Source: Bacteroidota bacterium
Lineage (GTDB): Bacteria; Bacteroidota; Bacteroidia; Chitinophagales; Saprospiraceae
Direction of reading: 5' to 3'
NCBI GenBank assembly: GCA_018222965.1
Contig: JAAEZH010000031.1
Location: 1 to 64,000, forward strand
Length of the DNA stretch: 64,000 nucleotides
Shown here: positions 8,753-17,282 of the stretch, piece after piece
Layout: each line of letters opens with the position of its first letter
Position numbering within the stretch: position 1 is the stretch's first letter
Notes under the pieces: generated by a model
The model's database searches: none
What the model was told of the DNA's origin: nothing
Seen by the model: only the letters and a program-made list of their open reading frames with translations
Translations under genes and position numbers: made by a program

Positions 8753-9799
8753 ATGTCTGAGAGTTCAAACATAAAGCTGGTTGGGGTAATTGGTGCGGGT
8801 AGCTTTGGTACAGCTATCTCAAACTTACTGGCTCACAATAAAGACGTACTGTTATACAGCCGTCAGGAAGATCTGGTTCGACAAATCAATGCAACGCACA
8901 GGCATTATGATATTGATTTATCTCCTCGAATCCGGGCAACCGATGATTTACAGGAATTGGCCGATAAGTGTGATTTGTTATTTCCCGTTGTACCATCCGA
9001 CCAGTTTCGGTCAATGATGAAAAAACTGGGACCATTGCTCCAGCCCAATCACATTCTGATCCACGGCACCAAGGGATTTGACCTTCGCCGAAAGGCAGAC
9101 GAACCGACAGATGCACCGCTCACCAGAGCGCATATCCACACCATGAGCGAGGTAATCCGACAAGAAAGTGTGGTGGTGCGTATTGGTTGCCTGTCCGGTC
9201 CCAACTTAGCCGGTGAAATCATGGAGGGCCAACCTACGGCTACCCTAATTGCCAGTCGCTTTGAAGAGGTCATTGAGCTCGGGAAAGAAGCGCTGAGCAG
9301 CGGGCATTTCCAGGTCTTTGGATCTCATGAGATGCTGGGTGCTGAACTGGCGGGTGCACTGAAAAACTCAATCGCTATTGGTTCCGGAATCCTTTATGGG
9401 ATGGGAATGGGTAAAAACATCCAGGCACTGCTCATCACCCGTGGTTTGATGGAAATGATCAGTTTTGGCAAAGCCATGGGGACTACCCCGGCTGCTTTCC
9501 TTGGCACTGCCGGAATTGGAGACCTTATTTGCACCGCTACCTCTGTAAAAAGCCGCAACTTTACTTTTGGAAATCGACTGGGGCAGGGAGAAAGCGTGGA
9601 GACCATCAAAAACACCATGCCTGAATTGGCGGAAGGATTACGCACGCTGCGAATTGCCCACGATTTGGCCGAGCACTATCAGTTGCATGTACCCATTACA
9701 GAAATGTTGTACCGGGTGATCTATGAGGAATATCCGACCGACCGGGCCATCGAGCTGCTTATGAAATATCCGTATTACGTCGACGTTGATTTCCTTTAA
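8753..9799 (+). CDS. gpsA: Glycerol-3-phosphate dehydrogenase [NAD(P)+]
   Basis: A 348-residue GpsA. The N-terminal dinucleotide-binding loop reads GVIGAGSFGTAI; further family boxes are LSGPNLAGEI, GALKNSIAIGSGI with the catalytic lysine, and GTAGIGDLICTATS. It makes sn-glycerol 3-phosphate from dihydroxyacetone phosphate for phospholipid synthesis. A near -7 element (TACCTTAG, 8740-8747) lies only 5 bp before the ATG, so the mRNA may have almost no 5' leader. The last 41 bp overlap the convergent glycosyltransferase gene. Confidence 0.96.
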   Translation: MSESSNIKLVGVIGAGSFGTAISNLLAHNKDVLLYSRQEDLVRQINATHRHYDIDLSPRIRATDDLQELADKCDLLFPVVPSDQFRSMMKKLGPLLQPNHILIHGTKGFDLRRKADEPTDAPLTRAHIHTMSEVIRQESVVVRIGCLSGPNLAGEIMEGQPTATLIASRFEEVIELGKEALSSGHFQVFGSHEMLGAELAGALKNSIAIGSGILYGMGMGKNIQALLITRGLMEMISFGKAMGTTPAAFLGTAGIGDLICTATSVKSRNFTFGNRLGQGESVETIKNTMPELAEGLRTLRIAHDLAEHYQLHVPITEMLYRVIYEEYPTDRAIELLMKYPYYVDVDFL

Positions 9800-10535
9800 A
9801 CGAGAATAAAAAAGCCCGAATCAAAATCCAGGCATGCGCCATTAAATTGGGAATCAGGCCATAGTGCTTTCGCAGAATGGCGAAGCGGTCTTTGAGAGAA
9901 GCATTTCGCTTCTGGGTGGAAACGCCTCCTTCCTGAAATTTGGCAAATAATACATCCCGAACGAAAGTATTCTTTCGGCTTTTCTTGAGAATGTTAATTA
10001 CCCAATCCAGATCGGCCACCCAATTGTCTTCCATATACGGTCCCGCCAGTTTCCGGCGAGCAATAAACCCCTGGTGACAAACCAGCATACCAAAACGCAA
10101 TTGTTTCCAGTGCAGGTTTTCGGGCAATTTGCGGGTAGTGCGTTCCGAACGGGTGCCCAGGTCCTGCCAGTCCTTATCGACGATCATTACCTCCCCATAT
10201 AAAACATCCGTCTCCGTATCAGCTTTTTCCATAATTCGGCTCAGGGTATCCGATTGAGGGATAAGGTCTCCGGCGTTGACAAACCAGACAAAATCACCGG
10301 TCGCCAAATGCAGTGCTTTGGACATGGCATCATACAAGCCCTTGTCGGGTTCACTTATCCAGGTATCGATGTTTTTCTGGTTTTCCCGGATTAGATCGGT
10401 CGTGCCATCCCCGGAAGCACCATCCACCACAATGTATTCTATGCCCGGATAATCCTGAGCAAAAACACTTTCGAATGTTTTGGCAAGCAGGTCTTTTGCA
10501 TTATAGACCACGGTAATGATGCTTACTGTTTGCAT
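9759..10535 (-). CDS. Glycosyltransferase family 2
   Basis: A 258-residue GT-A fold transferase. The first strand-helix unit reads SIITVVYNAKDLL; VVDGASGDGT and FVWFVNAGDL are the nucleotide-sugar and metal-binding regions. It resembles the WcaA/colanic acid type of GT2 that acts on cell-surface glycans. It has no membrane segment except a weakly hydrophobic C-terminal stretch. Its stop lies inside gpsA: the two genes overlap convergently by 41 bp. The promoter TAGCTTTG sits only 5 bp before the ATG. Confidence 0.9.
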   Translation of the reverse strand: MQTVSIITVVYNAKDLLAKTFESVFAQDYPGIEYIVVDGASGDGTTDLIRENQKNIDTWISEPDKGLYDAMSKALHLATGDFVWFVNAGDLIPQSDTLSRIMEKADTETDVLYGEVMIVDKDWQDLGTRSERTTRKLPENLHWKQLRFGMLVCHQGFIARRKLAGPYMEDNWVADLDWVINILKKSRKNTFVRDVLFAKFQEGGVSTQKRNASLKDRFAILRKHYGLIPNLMAHAWILIRAFLFSFKGNQRRRNTDIS

Positions 10536-10540
10536 GTTGG

Positions 10541-10548
10541 CAAAGCTA
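10541..10548 (-). promoter_or_regulatory. -7 promoter element TAGCTTTG of the GT2 gene
   Basis: On the minus strand TAGCTTTG matches TAnnTTTG exactly and ends 5 bp before the ATG at 10535. If transcription begins about 4 nt downstream of the element, as is usual, the transcript has an essentially absent 5' leader. Confidence 0.55.
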
Positions 10549-10583
10549 GTTTTTTGACGATTAAAAGCCTACACAAAATTGCG

Positions 10584-10591
10584 TACATTTG
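10584..10591 (+). promoter_or_regulatory. -7 promoter element TACATTTG before the YfhO gene
   Basis: An exact TAnnTTTG match 92 bp before the preferred start of the YfhO gene and 11 bp before an alternative in-frame ATG at 10603. It lies back to back with the GT2 promoter, so the two genes are divergently transcribed from about 40 bp. Confidence 0.5.
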
Positions 10592-10683
10592 GTCATCGTA
10601 CAATGAATAGGGATACTATTTGTATTTTCCAGTACCCTTTTCATAATCAAAATCAACATAAATCAACGAAAATTCCGGCAAGC

Positions 10684-13224
10684 ATGACTGCAAACCTGAA
10701 GAAATACCTGGTTCATATTCTGGCCTACGTCGTCCTTCTACTCGTTTCCTTTATTTATTTCAGTCCGGTTGTTTTTGAAGGCAAAGTCCTTCAGCAATCT
10801 GATAATATCATGGCACTTGGTATGCAGGAAGAAATGCGGGAATACAAAGACCCTGAGACCGGACATTTTCCTCTGTGGACAAACTCTATGTTTTCCGGGA
10901 TGCCTACCTACCAGATTCTGTATGCGACAGACAATCCCCTAAAACCCGTATTCAGGGGCTTTCTTTTAGGCAACCATATGCTTCCGCCTCATACAGGCTT
11001 TCTGCTTTTAATGTTTGGACTGTATTTCTTACTGGTCGTCCTGAAAATCGACTGGCGCATTGCCTTATTTATGGCTGTTGCTTTTGGGTTTGGCGCCAAC
11101 TTTATGGATCAGATTGCTGCGGGGCACTCCACCAAAATTGTATCCATGGCATACATGGGTCCCATTCTGGCATCAGTCATCCTTTGCTTCCGGGGAAAAT
11201 ACTTAACAGGAGGGGTACTTACGGCCTTTTTCCTATCCATGCAGTTGCTGGCCAATCACTTGCAGATCACCTACTACACCCTGATCATGATCGGCATTCT
11301 GGGAGCGGTCTATCTCGTCAGGCAAATCCAGGCCAAAGATCTTAAGAAGTTTTTGATCCCAACTGCAGTGGTTGCGCTTGCTGCGGCTATGGCATTTGGC
11401 ACAAATACCGGACGTCTCTGGACCACCTATGAATATTCTAAGGAAAGTATTCGGGGAGAATCGGATCTGACTGAAAAGCCCGATGATAGTTATGGTACCA
11501 AAGCCGGTGAAAGCGGCCTCTCCAAAAGTTATGTATTCAATTGGAGTTATGGAAAGCTGGAAACATTCACCTTCCTGATCCCAAATTTTATGGGAGGATC
11601 AAGTAATGAAGTTTTTGTTTCCGATCGGGACAGCGAAACCTTTAAGGCGCTTACGCGAATGAATAATCCGGAGGAGGCTAACCAGTATGTGCGGGCAACC
11701 TCCCATTATTGGGGCAATCAGCCAAGTGCCGGTAGTACGACTTATTACGGTGCTATCATTATGCTGCTGTTTTTTATCGGTGCCTTCCTAGTCAAAAATC
11801 CGCTGAAAATATGGTTGTTGATCGGCTCTGGTCTCTTCATTATGATGGCCTGGGGGTCCAATTTTGCCGGCTTCAACAACTTCCTGTACGATTACCTGCC
11901 CATGTATAATAGTTTCCGGGCAGTAACCATGGTCCTCGGACCAGCCTTTTTCCTGGTATGCATTATGGCAGCTCTGGGATTACAGAACCTGATTTCGGGA
12001 GAGACGGCTTCCGCCGAAAAGCTCAAAGCACTGAAGTATGGCGGAGCCATTACGGGAGGCTTGATGCTTGTCGGCTTCCTGCTCGCATCCATGACCAGCT
12101 ACAATACAGCATCCCTTCCAAGTGATCTGGCCATGGCGCTTCAGAAGGACCGGGCAGCATTATTGCGAGCCGATGCACTTCGCTCGCTGCTCTTTGCCGG
12201 AGCCGCCTTTGGTTTATTGTGGTTTTATGTAAAAGGCAATTTCAAAGGACTCATTGCTGTTCTGGGGATCGGCATCCTAATAGCATTAGATATGTTCGGT
12301 GTTGCTCGCCGCACCTTAAACAGCGACGACTTTGTAACGGCTGGTCAATCTGAATCCATCACTCAACCAACCGAGGCCGACAAGCAAATCATGGCAGACC
12401 CGGATATTTACTATCGGGTGGCAGATTTCCGTCGGGGACCATTTGCAGATGCGATTACTTCCTATCACCATAAAAGTATCGGTGGATATCACGCTGCCAA
12501 ACTGATGCGCTACCAGGAAGCAATCGAGAAATACCTGGGAAATCCGTCTGCCGGGCAGCAGGTCTACGACATGCTCAACACCAAATATTTTATAGCTCCG
12601 GGTGATCAGGCGCAACAAAATCCCGGAGCCATGGGCAACGCCTGGTTTGTGCCAACCTTCGAAGTAGTAGAAGATGAAGATGCGGAGTATCAGGGACTGG
12701 CCTCACTGAACCCAGCGGCAAAGGCTCTGATTCGTAAAGACTTTGCCGAATCGCTGCAAGGATATCAGATACAGCCCGACTCCAATGCTTCTATCCAACT
12801 GATGAGCTACCATCCGGATACACTGGTTTATCGCTATTCGGCGGCTGGTCCACAGTTGGCAGTTTTCTCTGAGGTTTATTACCCGGCCGATAAAGGTTGG
12901 GAAACCTATCTCGACGGAGAGCCATACGATGACATTCTGAAAGCCAATTTCCTTCTGCGTGCGCTGCCATTACCGGCCGGGCAAAATCGGGAGTTAAAAA
13001 TGGTATTCTCTCCGGATTCGTATTATACCGGCGAGAAGATTTCCTTTACCTCGGGATTAATCATCGGACTGGCCGTTTTAGCCATGCTGTTTTTCTTTTT
13101 CCGAAATCAGCAGGGAGTCATTCCGGATCCTGATCAGTTACCGCAGGATGCAGCTCCTAAAACAAGCAGAAAAGCCACATCAGGAACTCAAAGTAAACGC
13201 AGCAGTCGGAAAAAGAAAAAGTAG
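10684..13224 (+). CDS. YfhO family polytopic membrane protein
   Basis: I place the start at ATG 10684 (MTANLKKYLVHILAYVVLLL), which puts the first membrane segment at residue 8; in-frame ATGs at 10603 and earlier would add an uncharacteristic polar tail. The 846-residue product has about a dozen hydrophobic segments, GNHMLPPHTGFLLL and a long exoplasmic region, followed by a last membrane segment and a Lys/Arg/Ser-rich cytosolic end. This matches YfhO-type proteins, GT-C-like glycosyltransferases implicated in glycosylating surface polymers in Bacillota. The role in Bacteroidota is inferred. It is divergent to a GT2 gene, in keeping with surface glycan work. Confidence 0.85.
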   Translation: MTANLKKYLVHILAYVVLLLVSFIYFSPVVFEGKVLQQSDNIMALGMQEEMREYKDPETGHFPLWTNSMFSGMPTYQILYATDNPLKPVFRGFLLGNHMLPPHTGFLLLMFGLYFLLVVLKIDWRIALFMAVAFGFGANFMDQIAAGHSTKIVSMAYMGPILASVILCFRGKYLTGGVLTAFFLSMQLLANHLQITYYTLIMIGILGAVYLVRQIQAKDLKKFLIPTAVVALAAAMAFGTNTGRLWTTYEYSKESIRGESDLTEKPDDSYGTKAGESGLSKSYVFNWSYGKLETFTFLIPNFMGGSSNEVFVSDRDSETFKALTRMNNPEEANQYVRATSHYWGNQPSAGSTTYYGAIIMLLFFIGAFLVKNPLKIWLLIGSGLFIMMAWGSNFAGFNNFLYDYLPMYNSFRAVTMVLGPAFFLVCIMAALGLQNLISGETASAEKLKALKYGGAITGGLMLVGFLLASMTSYNTASLPSDLAMALQKDRAALLRADALRSLLFAGAAFGLLWFYVKGNFKGLIAVLGIGILIALDMFGVARRTLNSDDFVTAGQSESITQPTEADKQIMADPDIYYRVADFRRGPFADAITSYHHKSIGGYHAAKLMRYQEAIEKYLGNPSAGQQVYDMLNTKYFIAPGDQAQQNPGAMGNAWFVPTFEVVEDEDAEYQGLASLNPAAKALIRKDFAESLQGYQIQPDSNASIQLMSYHPDTLVYRYSAAGPQLAVFSEVYYPADKGWETYLDGEPYDDILKANFLLRALPLPAGQNRELKMVFSPDSYYTGEKISFTSGLIIGLAVLAMLFFFFRNQQGVIPDPDQLPQDAAPKTSRKATSGTQSKRSSRKKKK

Positions 13225-13275
13225 CAGGCAACAATTTACAGCCTTAAGCCGTCATTAGGATACGAATTGGAGCGA

Positions 13276-14913
13276 ATGAAGGACTTTACACGCTTATTGC
13301 TTGGCAGCCTGCTGACTACGGCCTGCATACTGACTACTCAGTCCCTGTATGGCCAATTTCAACTAAACGGTTCTGCTCAAGACCTCTCGGATGGTTGCTA
13401 CAGGCTTACCACTACTCAGGATTTTGTGGCGGGTTCTATCTGGAATTTGGATAAAATAAGCCTCGATGAATCCTTTGAAGTTGTCATGGAAATCTTTTTG
13501 GGTTGTAAGGACAACGACGGAGCAGACGGGATCGTGTTTGGGTTTCAGCCGATAAGCACTTCTATCGGAGTAGCCGGAGGGGCTCTTGGTTTTGGAGGTG
13601 TCAGTCCGTCTCTTGGAGTAGAATTTGACACCTTTCAAAATGGCGACCTCAGCGACCCGGAATACGATCACATCGCTATCATTCAAAATGGCGACCTCAA
13701 TCACAATGGAGCCAACAATCTGGCAGGGCCGGTTCAGGCATTAGCCAATGATGCGAACCTGGAAGATTGCGACTGGCACGAACTTCGGGTCTCCTGGGAT
13801 GCGCCGTCCCAAACGCTGCGGGTCTATTTGGATTGCAGCCTGCGTATTCTCTACATCGGAGACATTGTTGACGAAATTTTTGGTGGCAACCCGGAAGTTT
13901 TTTGGGGTTTCACGGCAGGTACCGGAGCCCTTAACAATGACCAGGAAGTCTGCCTGAATTACACTACTTTTTTGGATGAGCTGGAAGATGTGGTTCTTTG
14001 CCCGAATGGATCCATTCAACTGGAAGCAACCGGTGGCGTTAGCTATGAGTGGAGCCCGACCAACGGATTGAGCGATCCCAATATCCCTAACCCGGTAGCT
14101 TCTCCGGATACCACCACCACCTATACCATTGCCATCTTTGATGATTGCGGCATTCCCTTTTATGACACTGTTCAGGTAACTGTTGATGGAGATTCCAGCT
14201 TTGTGGATCTGGGGTTAGACACTTTTTTGTGCAATGGGGATGTTACGCAGCTAAATGCCTTCACACCCAATGCGACCTACAGTTGGAATACCGGCGATAC
14301 TACCGCTATGCTGGAAGTTTTGCAGGAAGGAACCTATGCCGTGACTGTCACCATCGACGATTATTGTTTTGACAGTGAAGATGTATTCATTGATGTTATC
14401 CCCTACCCTACGGCCAGTTTGGAAGCCGACGATCCGCTCTGTGAGGGAAGTTCTGTCTTTCTGGATGTCGGCATAGACGATATCAATGCCGAATACATAT
14501 GGAACAATGGTTTCAACGGACCTGTATACGAAGTCACCGGCCCGGGCACTTATTCAGTAACAGTATCCAATGAATGTGGTAAAGCTACGAGTAGCATCAC
14601 CCTTGAGTACGAAACCTGCCGCGAATATTTTCTGCCCAATGTTTTCAGTCCGGATTACAATGGTCTGAACGATTATTTCTTTGTTCAGGACGGAGGCGAT
14701 ATTCGGGAAATCACTTACCTGAAAATTTTTGACCGTTGGGGCGGACTTGTTTACGAGCAGTACAATTTTCTGCCCAATGATCTCATGCTCGGCTGGGACG
14801 GCACCCACCGGGGAAAAGAAGTAAACGAAGGTGTTTATGTCTGGATCATGGAGGGATACTTCAAAGACGGGGAGCCCTTTCTCGAAAAAGGAGACGTCAC
14901 GCTGATTCGCTAA
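13276..14913 (+). CDS. Secreted L-type lectin domain protein with T9SS type B sorting domain
   Basis: ATG 13276 (MKDFTRLLLGSLLTTACIL) begins a signal peptide; a TTG three codons upstream is less likely. Residues about 25-235 form a bacterial L-type (legume) lectin-like domain with DNDGADGIVFGFQ and LGVEFDTFQNGD, the metal/sugar-binding strands. Two or three immunoglobulin-like segments follow. The C-terminal 90 residues (LPNVFSPDYNGLNDYF, LKIFDRWGGLVY, WDGTHRG, GVYVWIMEG) are the gliding-motility/CHU type B sorting domain that sends proteins through T9SS. It probably binds or adheres to glycans outside the cell. Confidence 0.9.
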   Translation: MKDFTRLLLGSLLTTACILTTQSLYGQFQLNGSAQDLSDGCYRLTTTQDFVAGSIWNLDKISLDESFEVVMEIFLGCKDNDGADGIVFGFQPISTSIGVAGGALGFGGVSPSLGVEFDTFQNGDLSDPEYDHIAIIQNGDLNHNGANNLAGPVQALANDANLEDCDWHELRVSWDAPSQTLRVYLDCSLRILYIGDIVDEIFGGNPEVFWGFTAGTGALNNDQEVCLNYTTFLDELEDVVLCPNGSIQLEATGGVSYEWSPTNGLSDPNIPNPVASPDTTTTYTIAIFDDCGIPFYDTVQVTVDGDSSFVDLGLDTFLCNGDVTQLNAFTPNATYSWNTGDTTAMLEVLQEGTYAVTVTIDDYCFDSEDVFIDVIPYPTASLEADDPLCEGSSVFLDVGIDDINAEYIWNNGFNGPVYEVTGPGTYSVTVSNECGKATSSITLEYETCREYFLPNVFSPDYNGLNDYFFVQDGGDIREITYLKIFDRWGGLVYEQYNFLPNDLMLGWDGTHRGKEVNEGVYVWIMEGYFKDGEPFLEKGDVTLIR

Positions 14914-14925
14914 TATGCTTCTCCA

Positions 14926-14934
14926 TTCGGCGAA
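14926..14934. repeat. TTCGSCGAA palindrome, copy 4 of 14 (intergenic)
   Basis: TTCGGCGAA in the context CCATTCGGCGAAAGCCGG, 11 bp after the lectin gene stop. The same extended form recurs at 46200-46216 and, inverted, at 48398-48414. Confidence 0.75.
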
Positions 14935-14978
14935 AGCCGGAAAACTTCTTACATTGAAGCCACTTGACGAATGCGATC

Positions 14979-17210
14979 ATGCAGGCTGACACACCACCAA
15001 AAAGACAAAAGTTCGGCACGTTTTCAGGGGTATTTCTGCCCAGCGTATTGACCGTACTTGGCTTAATCCTCTACCTGCGCTTTGGCTGGGTCCTGGGCAA
15101 CCTGGGCCTGGGATATACTTTGCTGGCTGTCCTGCTGGCTCATTCCATTACTTTTATTACCGGTCTTAGTGCTTCGGCTATCGTAACCAACATCGACATG
15201 GGTGCCGGGGGTGCCTATTACTTTGTATCGCGAAGCCTGGGCATTGAAACAGGAGGTGCCATCGGGCTTGCTTTTTACATTAGTCGGACCCTCAGCCTTA
15301 CCTTCTACTCCTTTGGTTTTGTGGAGATTCTGCTGATGTTTTGGCCCGTCGAAAGCTGGGGCCCGGTTCCCGTTTTCGCTCCTGTATTACTGACCGCTTT
15401 TGTCATTTTGATAGTCACGCTAATCGCTACCCGATCTGCAGCCCTTTTATTGAAATTTCAGATTCCCGTATTTGTCCTCGTGGTTCTGTCGATTCTGTCA
15501 CTGATGTTTGGCACTCTGAGCAGCGGCCTGGAAATGCCCAAATTCCACCCTCCCTCAAAGGTGAGTTTTGACCAATTCTGGGTAGTTTTTGCCGTCTTTT
15601 TCCCGGCAGTAACCGGATTTTTATCGGGTATCGGCATGAGTGGAGACCTCAAAGATCCGGGCCGATCTATACCCAAAGGCATCCTGCGGGCTATTCTCAT
15701 GGGTGGCATCGTGTATGTAATAGTCCCTTGCCTCTTTGCCGTTACCGCCTTGTTGAGTCTGGAGCAATTGATCCAGGCTGAGCACGGCATTGAATCCTGG
15801 ACAAAAGTAGCTTTGTTTGGGGGGGTACTCATTTTTCCGGCAGCTTGCGGAGCCATTTTATCATCTGCCATGACCAGCATAATGAGTGGTCCCCGGGTTT
15901 TACATTCGTTGGCGGTTGACGGGCTTGCGCCGAAATGGCTGGCACACACAACAAAAACCGGAGAGCCCGGGCTTGCTACCTGGCTGACCGGCTCCATCGC
16001 CATTCTGGCTGCCGCACTGGGCGACCTCAATCTTATTGCCCGCTTCGTTACGGTTCTCTTCCTGACTCTTTATGTGGTCATCAATTTGGTTACAGCCCTC
16101 GAAAAACTCGTTTCGGAACCCTCCTATCGACCGCGCATTGACATCCCCTGGTATGTATCCCTTTTTGGCGCATTAGCTGCCCTGATTGTAATGTATTTCA
16201 TAAGCCCTATTGCCCTGGTACTCGCACTGGGAGGCGAAGCAGCTATATACATTTACTTTCGGAAACGAGCACTCGAACAACAATGGGGAGATGTTTATGC
16301 CGGATTCTGGATGCGCATTGCCCGCTTTGCCCTGTTGCGCATGAATCATAAAAAGATCAGCCCTCGAAATTGGCGGCCCCTCATCCTGGTATTTGTAAGA
16401 GACATTCCCTCTCGCATCGAACTGGTAAAACTGGCGGCCTCCTTCGGACAAAACAAAGGCGTACTCAGCATTGCCAAACTCGTCGACTCCAAAGACAAAG
16501 ATACCCTGGGGCGTCGGCGCGCCCTTCAGGAAAAAATGATGCGCGACTTAAAGCCTTACGGATTGGAAGCTTTCTGCGAAGTAGATGTTGTCGACTCTCT
16601 GCATTCCGGTATTTTGGCCATTTCCCGGGGACACGGCATCGCTGGTTTAAAAACCAATACCGTCATGTTTGGCTGGTCTGGAAAAAAGGAATCAAATATC
16701 AATCAACTTCGGATCATTCGGGATTTGGGCTTGTCGGGCAAGAATATCATTCTGGCCAAGTTTAATGATCACGATGCCTGGAAAATGCCTCAACACAAGG
16801 AAATCCATCTTTGGTGGGGCGGCCGCCAAAATAATGGCGACCTCCTCCTGATTCTGGCTTACATGCTCCGACTGAACCGGGAATGGGAGCAATCAGAAAT
16901 TAAAATTCAGGCCGTGGTAGATACTATATCCGAGCAAAAAAAACTGAGCCGAGGCATTCAAAAAAGCCTGGAAAAATCGCGCATCTTAGCCAGTGTAGAG
17001 GTACACATAAAAGGCTTGGAGGGATTCCGGGATATTCTACGGGCCAACAGCCATAATGCGGATATCATCTTTCTGGGGTTAAAAAACACCGATCCGGGGG
17101 AAGAAGCAGAACATGCGGAAAAGCTGGAAGATATGGGAAGCAATGCCCAAACCGTCGTTTTTGTGCAAAACAACAGCCTTAAAAACACACTTCCGGCCCT
17201 CCTTAGTTGA
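14979..17210 (+). CDS. SLC12-like (cation-chloride cotransporter family) APC permease
   Basis: ATG 14979 (MQADTPPKRQKFGTFSG) is chosen over an in-frame TTG at 14964. Residues 20-440 contain about 12 membrane segments of the APC fold with LPSVLTVLGLILYLRFGW and MGAGGAYYFVSRSLG, both typical of the SLC12 branch. The 290-residue cytosolic C-terminus (NWRPLILVF, then AISRGHGIAGLKTNTVMFGW) resembles the SLC12 regulatory domain. Animal homologues move Na+, K+ and Cl- together; bacterial members are little studied, so the ion is uncertain. Stands alone between two secreted-protein genes. Confidence 0.87.
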   Translation: MQADTPPKRQKFGTFSGVFLPSVLTVLGLILYLRFGWVLGNLGLGYTLLAVLLAHSITFITGLSASAIVTNIDMGAGGAYYFVSRSLGIETGGAIGLAFYISRTLSLTFYSFGFVEILLMFWPVESWGPVPVFAPVLLTAFVILIVTLIATRSAALLLKFQIPVFVLVVLSILSLMFGTLSSGLEMPKFHPPSKVSFDQFWVVFAVFFPAVTGFLSGIGMSGDLKDPGRSIPKGILRAILMGGIVYVIVPCLFAVTALLSLEQLIQAEHGIESWTKVALFGGVLIFPAACGAILSSAMTSIMSGPRVLHSLAVDGLAPKWLAHTTKTGEPGLATWLTGSIAILAAALGDLNLIARFVTVLFLTLYVVINLVTALEKLVSEPSYRPRIDIPWYVSLFGALAALIVMYFISPIALVLALGGEAAIYIYFRKRALEQQWGDVYAGFWMRIARFALLRMNHKKISPRNWRPLILVFVRDIPSRIELVKLAASFGQNKGVLSIAKLVDSKDKDTLGRRRALQEKMMRDLKPYGLEAFCEVDVVDSLHSGILAISRGHGIAGLKTNTVMFGWSGKKESNINQLRIIRDLGLSGKNIILAKFNDHDAWKMPQHKEIHLWWGGRQNNGDLLLILAYMLRLNREWEQSEIKIQAVVDTISEQKKLSRGIQKSLEKSRILASVEVHIKGLEGFRDILRANSHNADIIFLGLKNTDPGEEAEHAEKLEDMGSNAQTVVFVQNNSLKNTLPALLS

Positions 17211-17282
17211 TCAGCCGGGGATAATTGCTTAAATTTTGAGGTAAGAAAAACAGACAAGTACACACTCCCAAAAACGAATACC

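Noticed and set aside
10579-10683. N-terminal extension of the YfhO protein
   Set aside because: The extra 35 residues are polar and lie before the first membrane helix; they overlap the promoter. ATG 10603 cannot be fully excluded.
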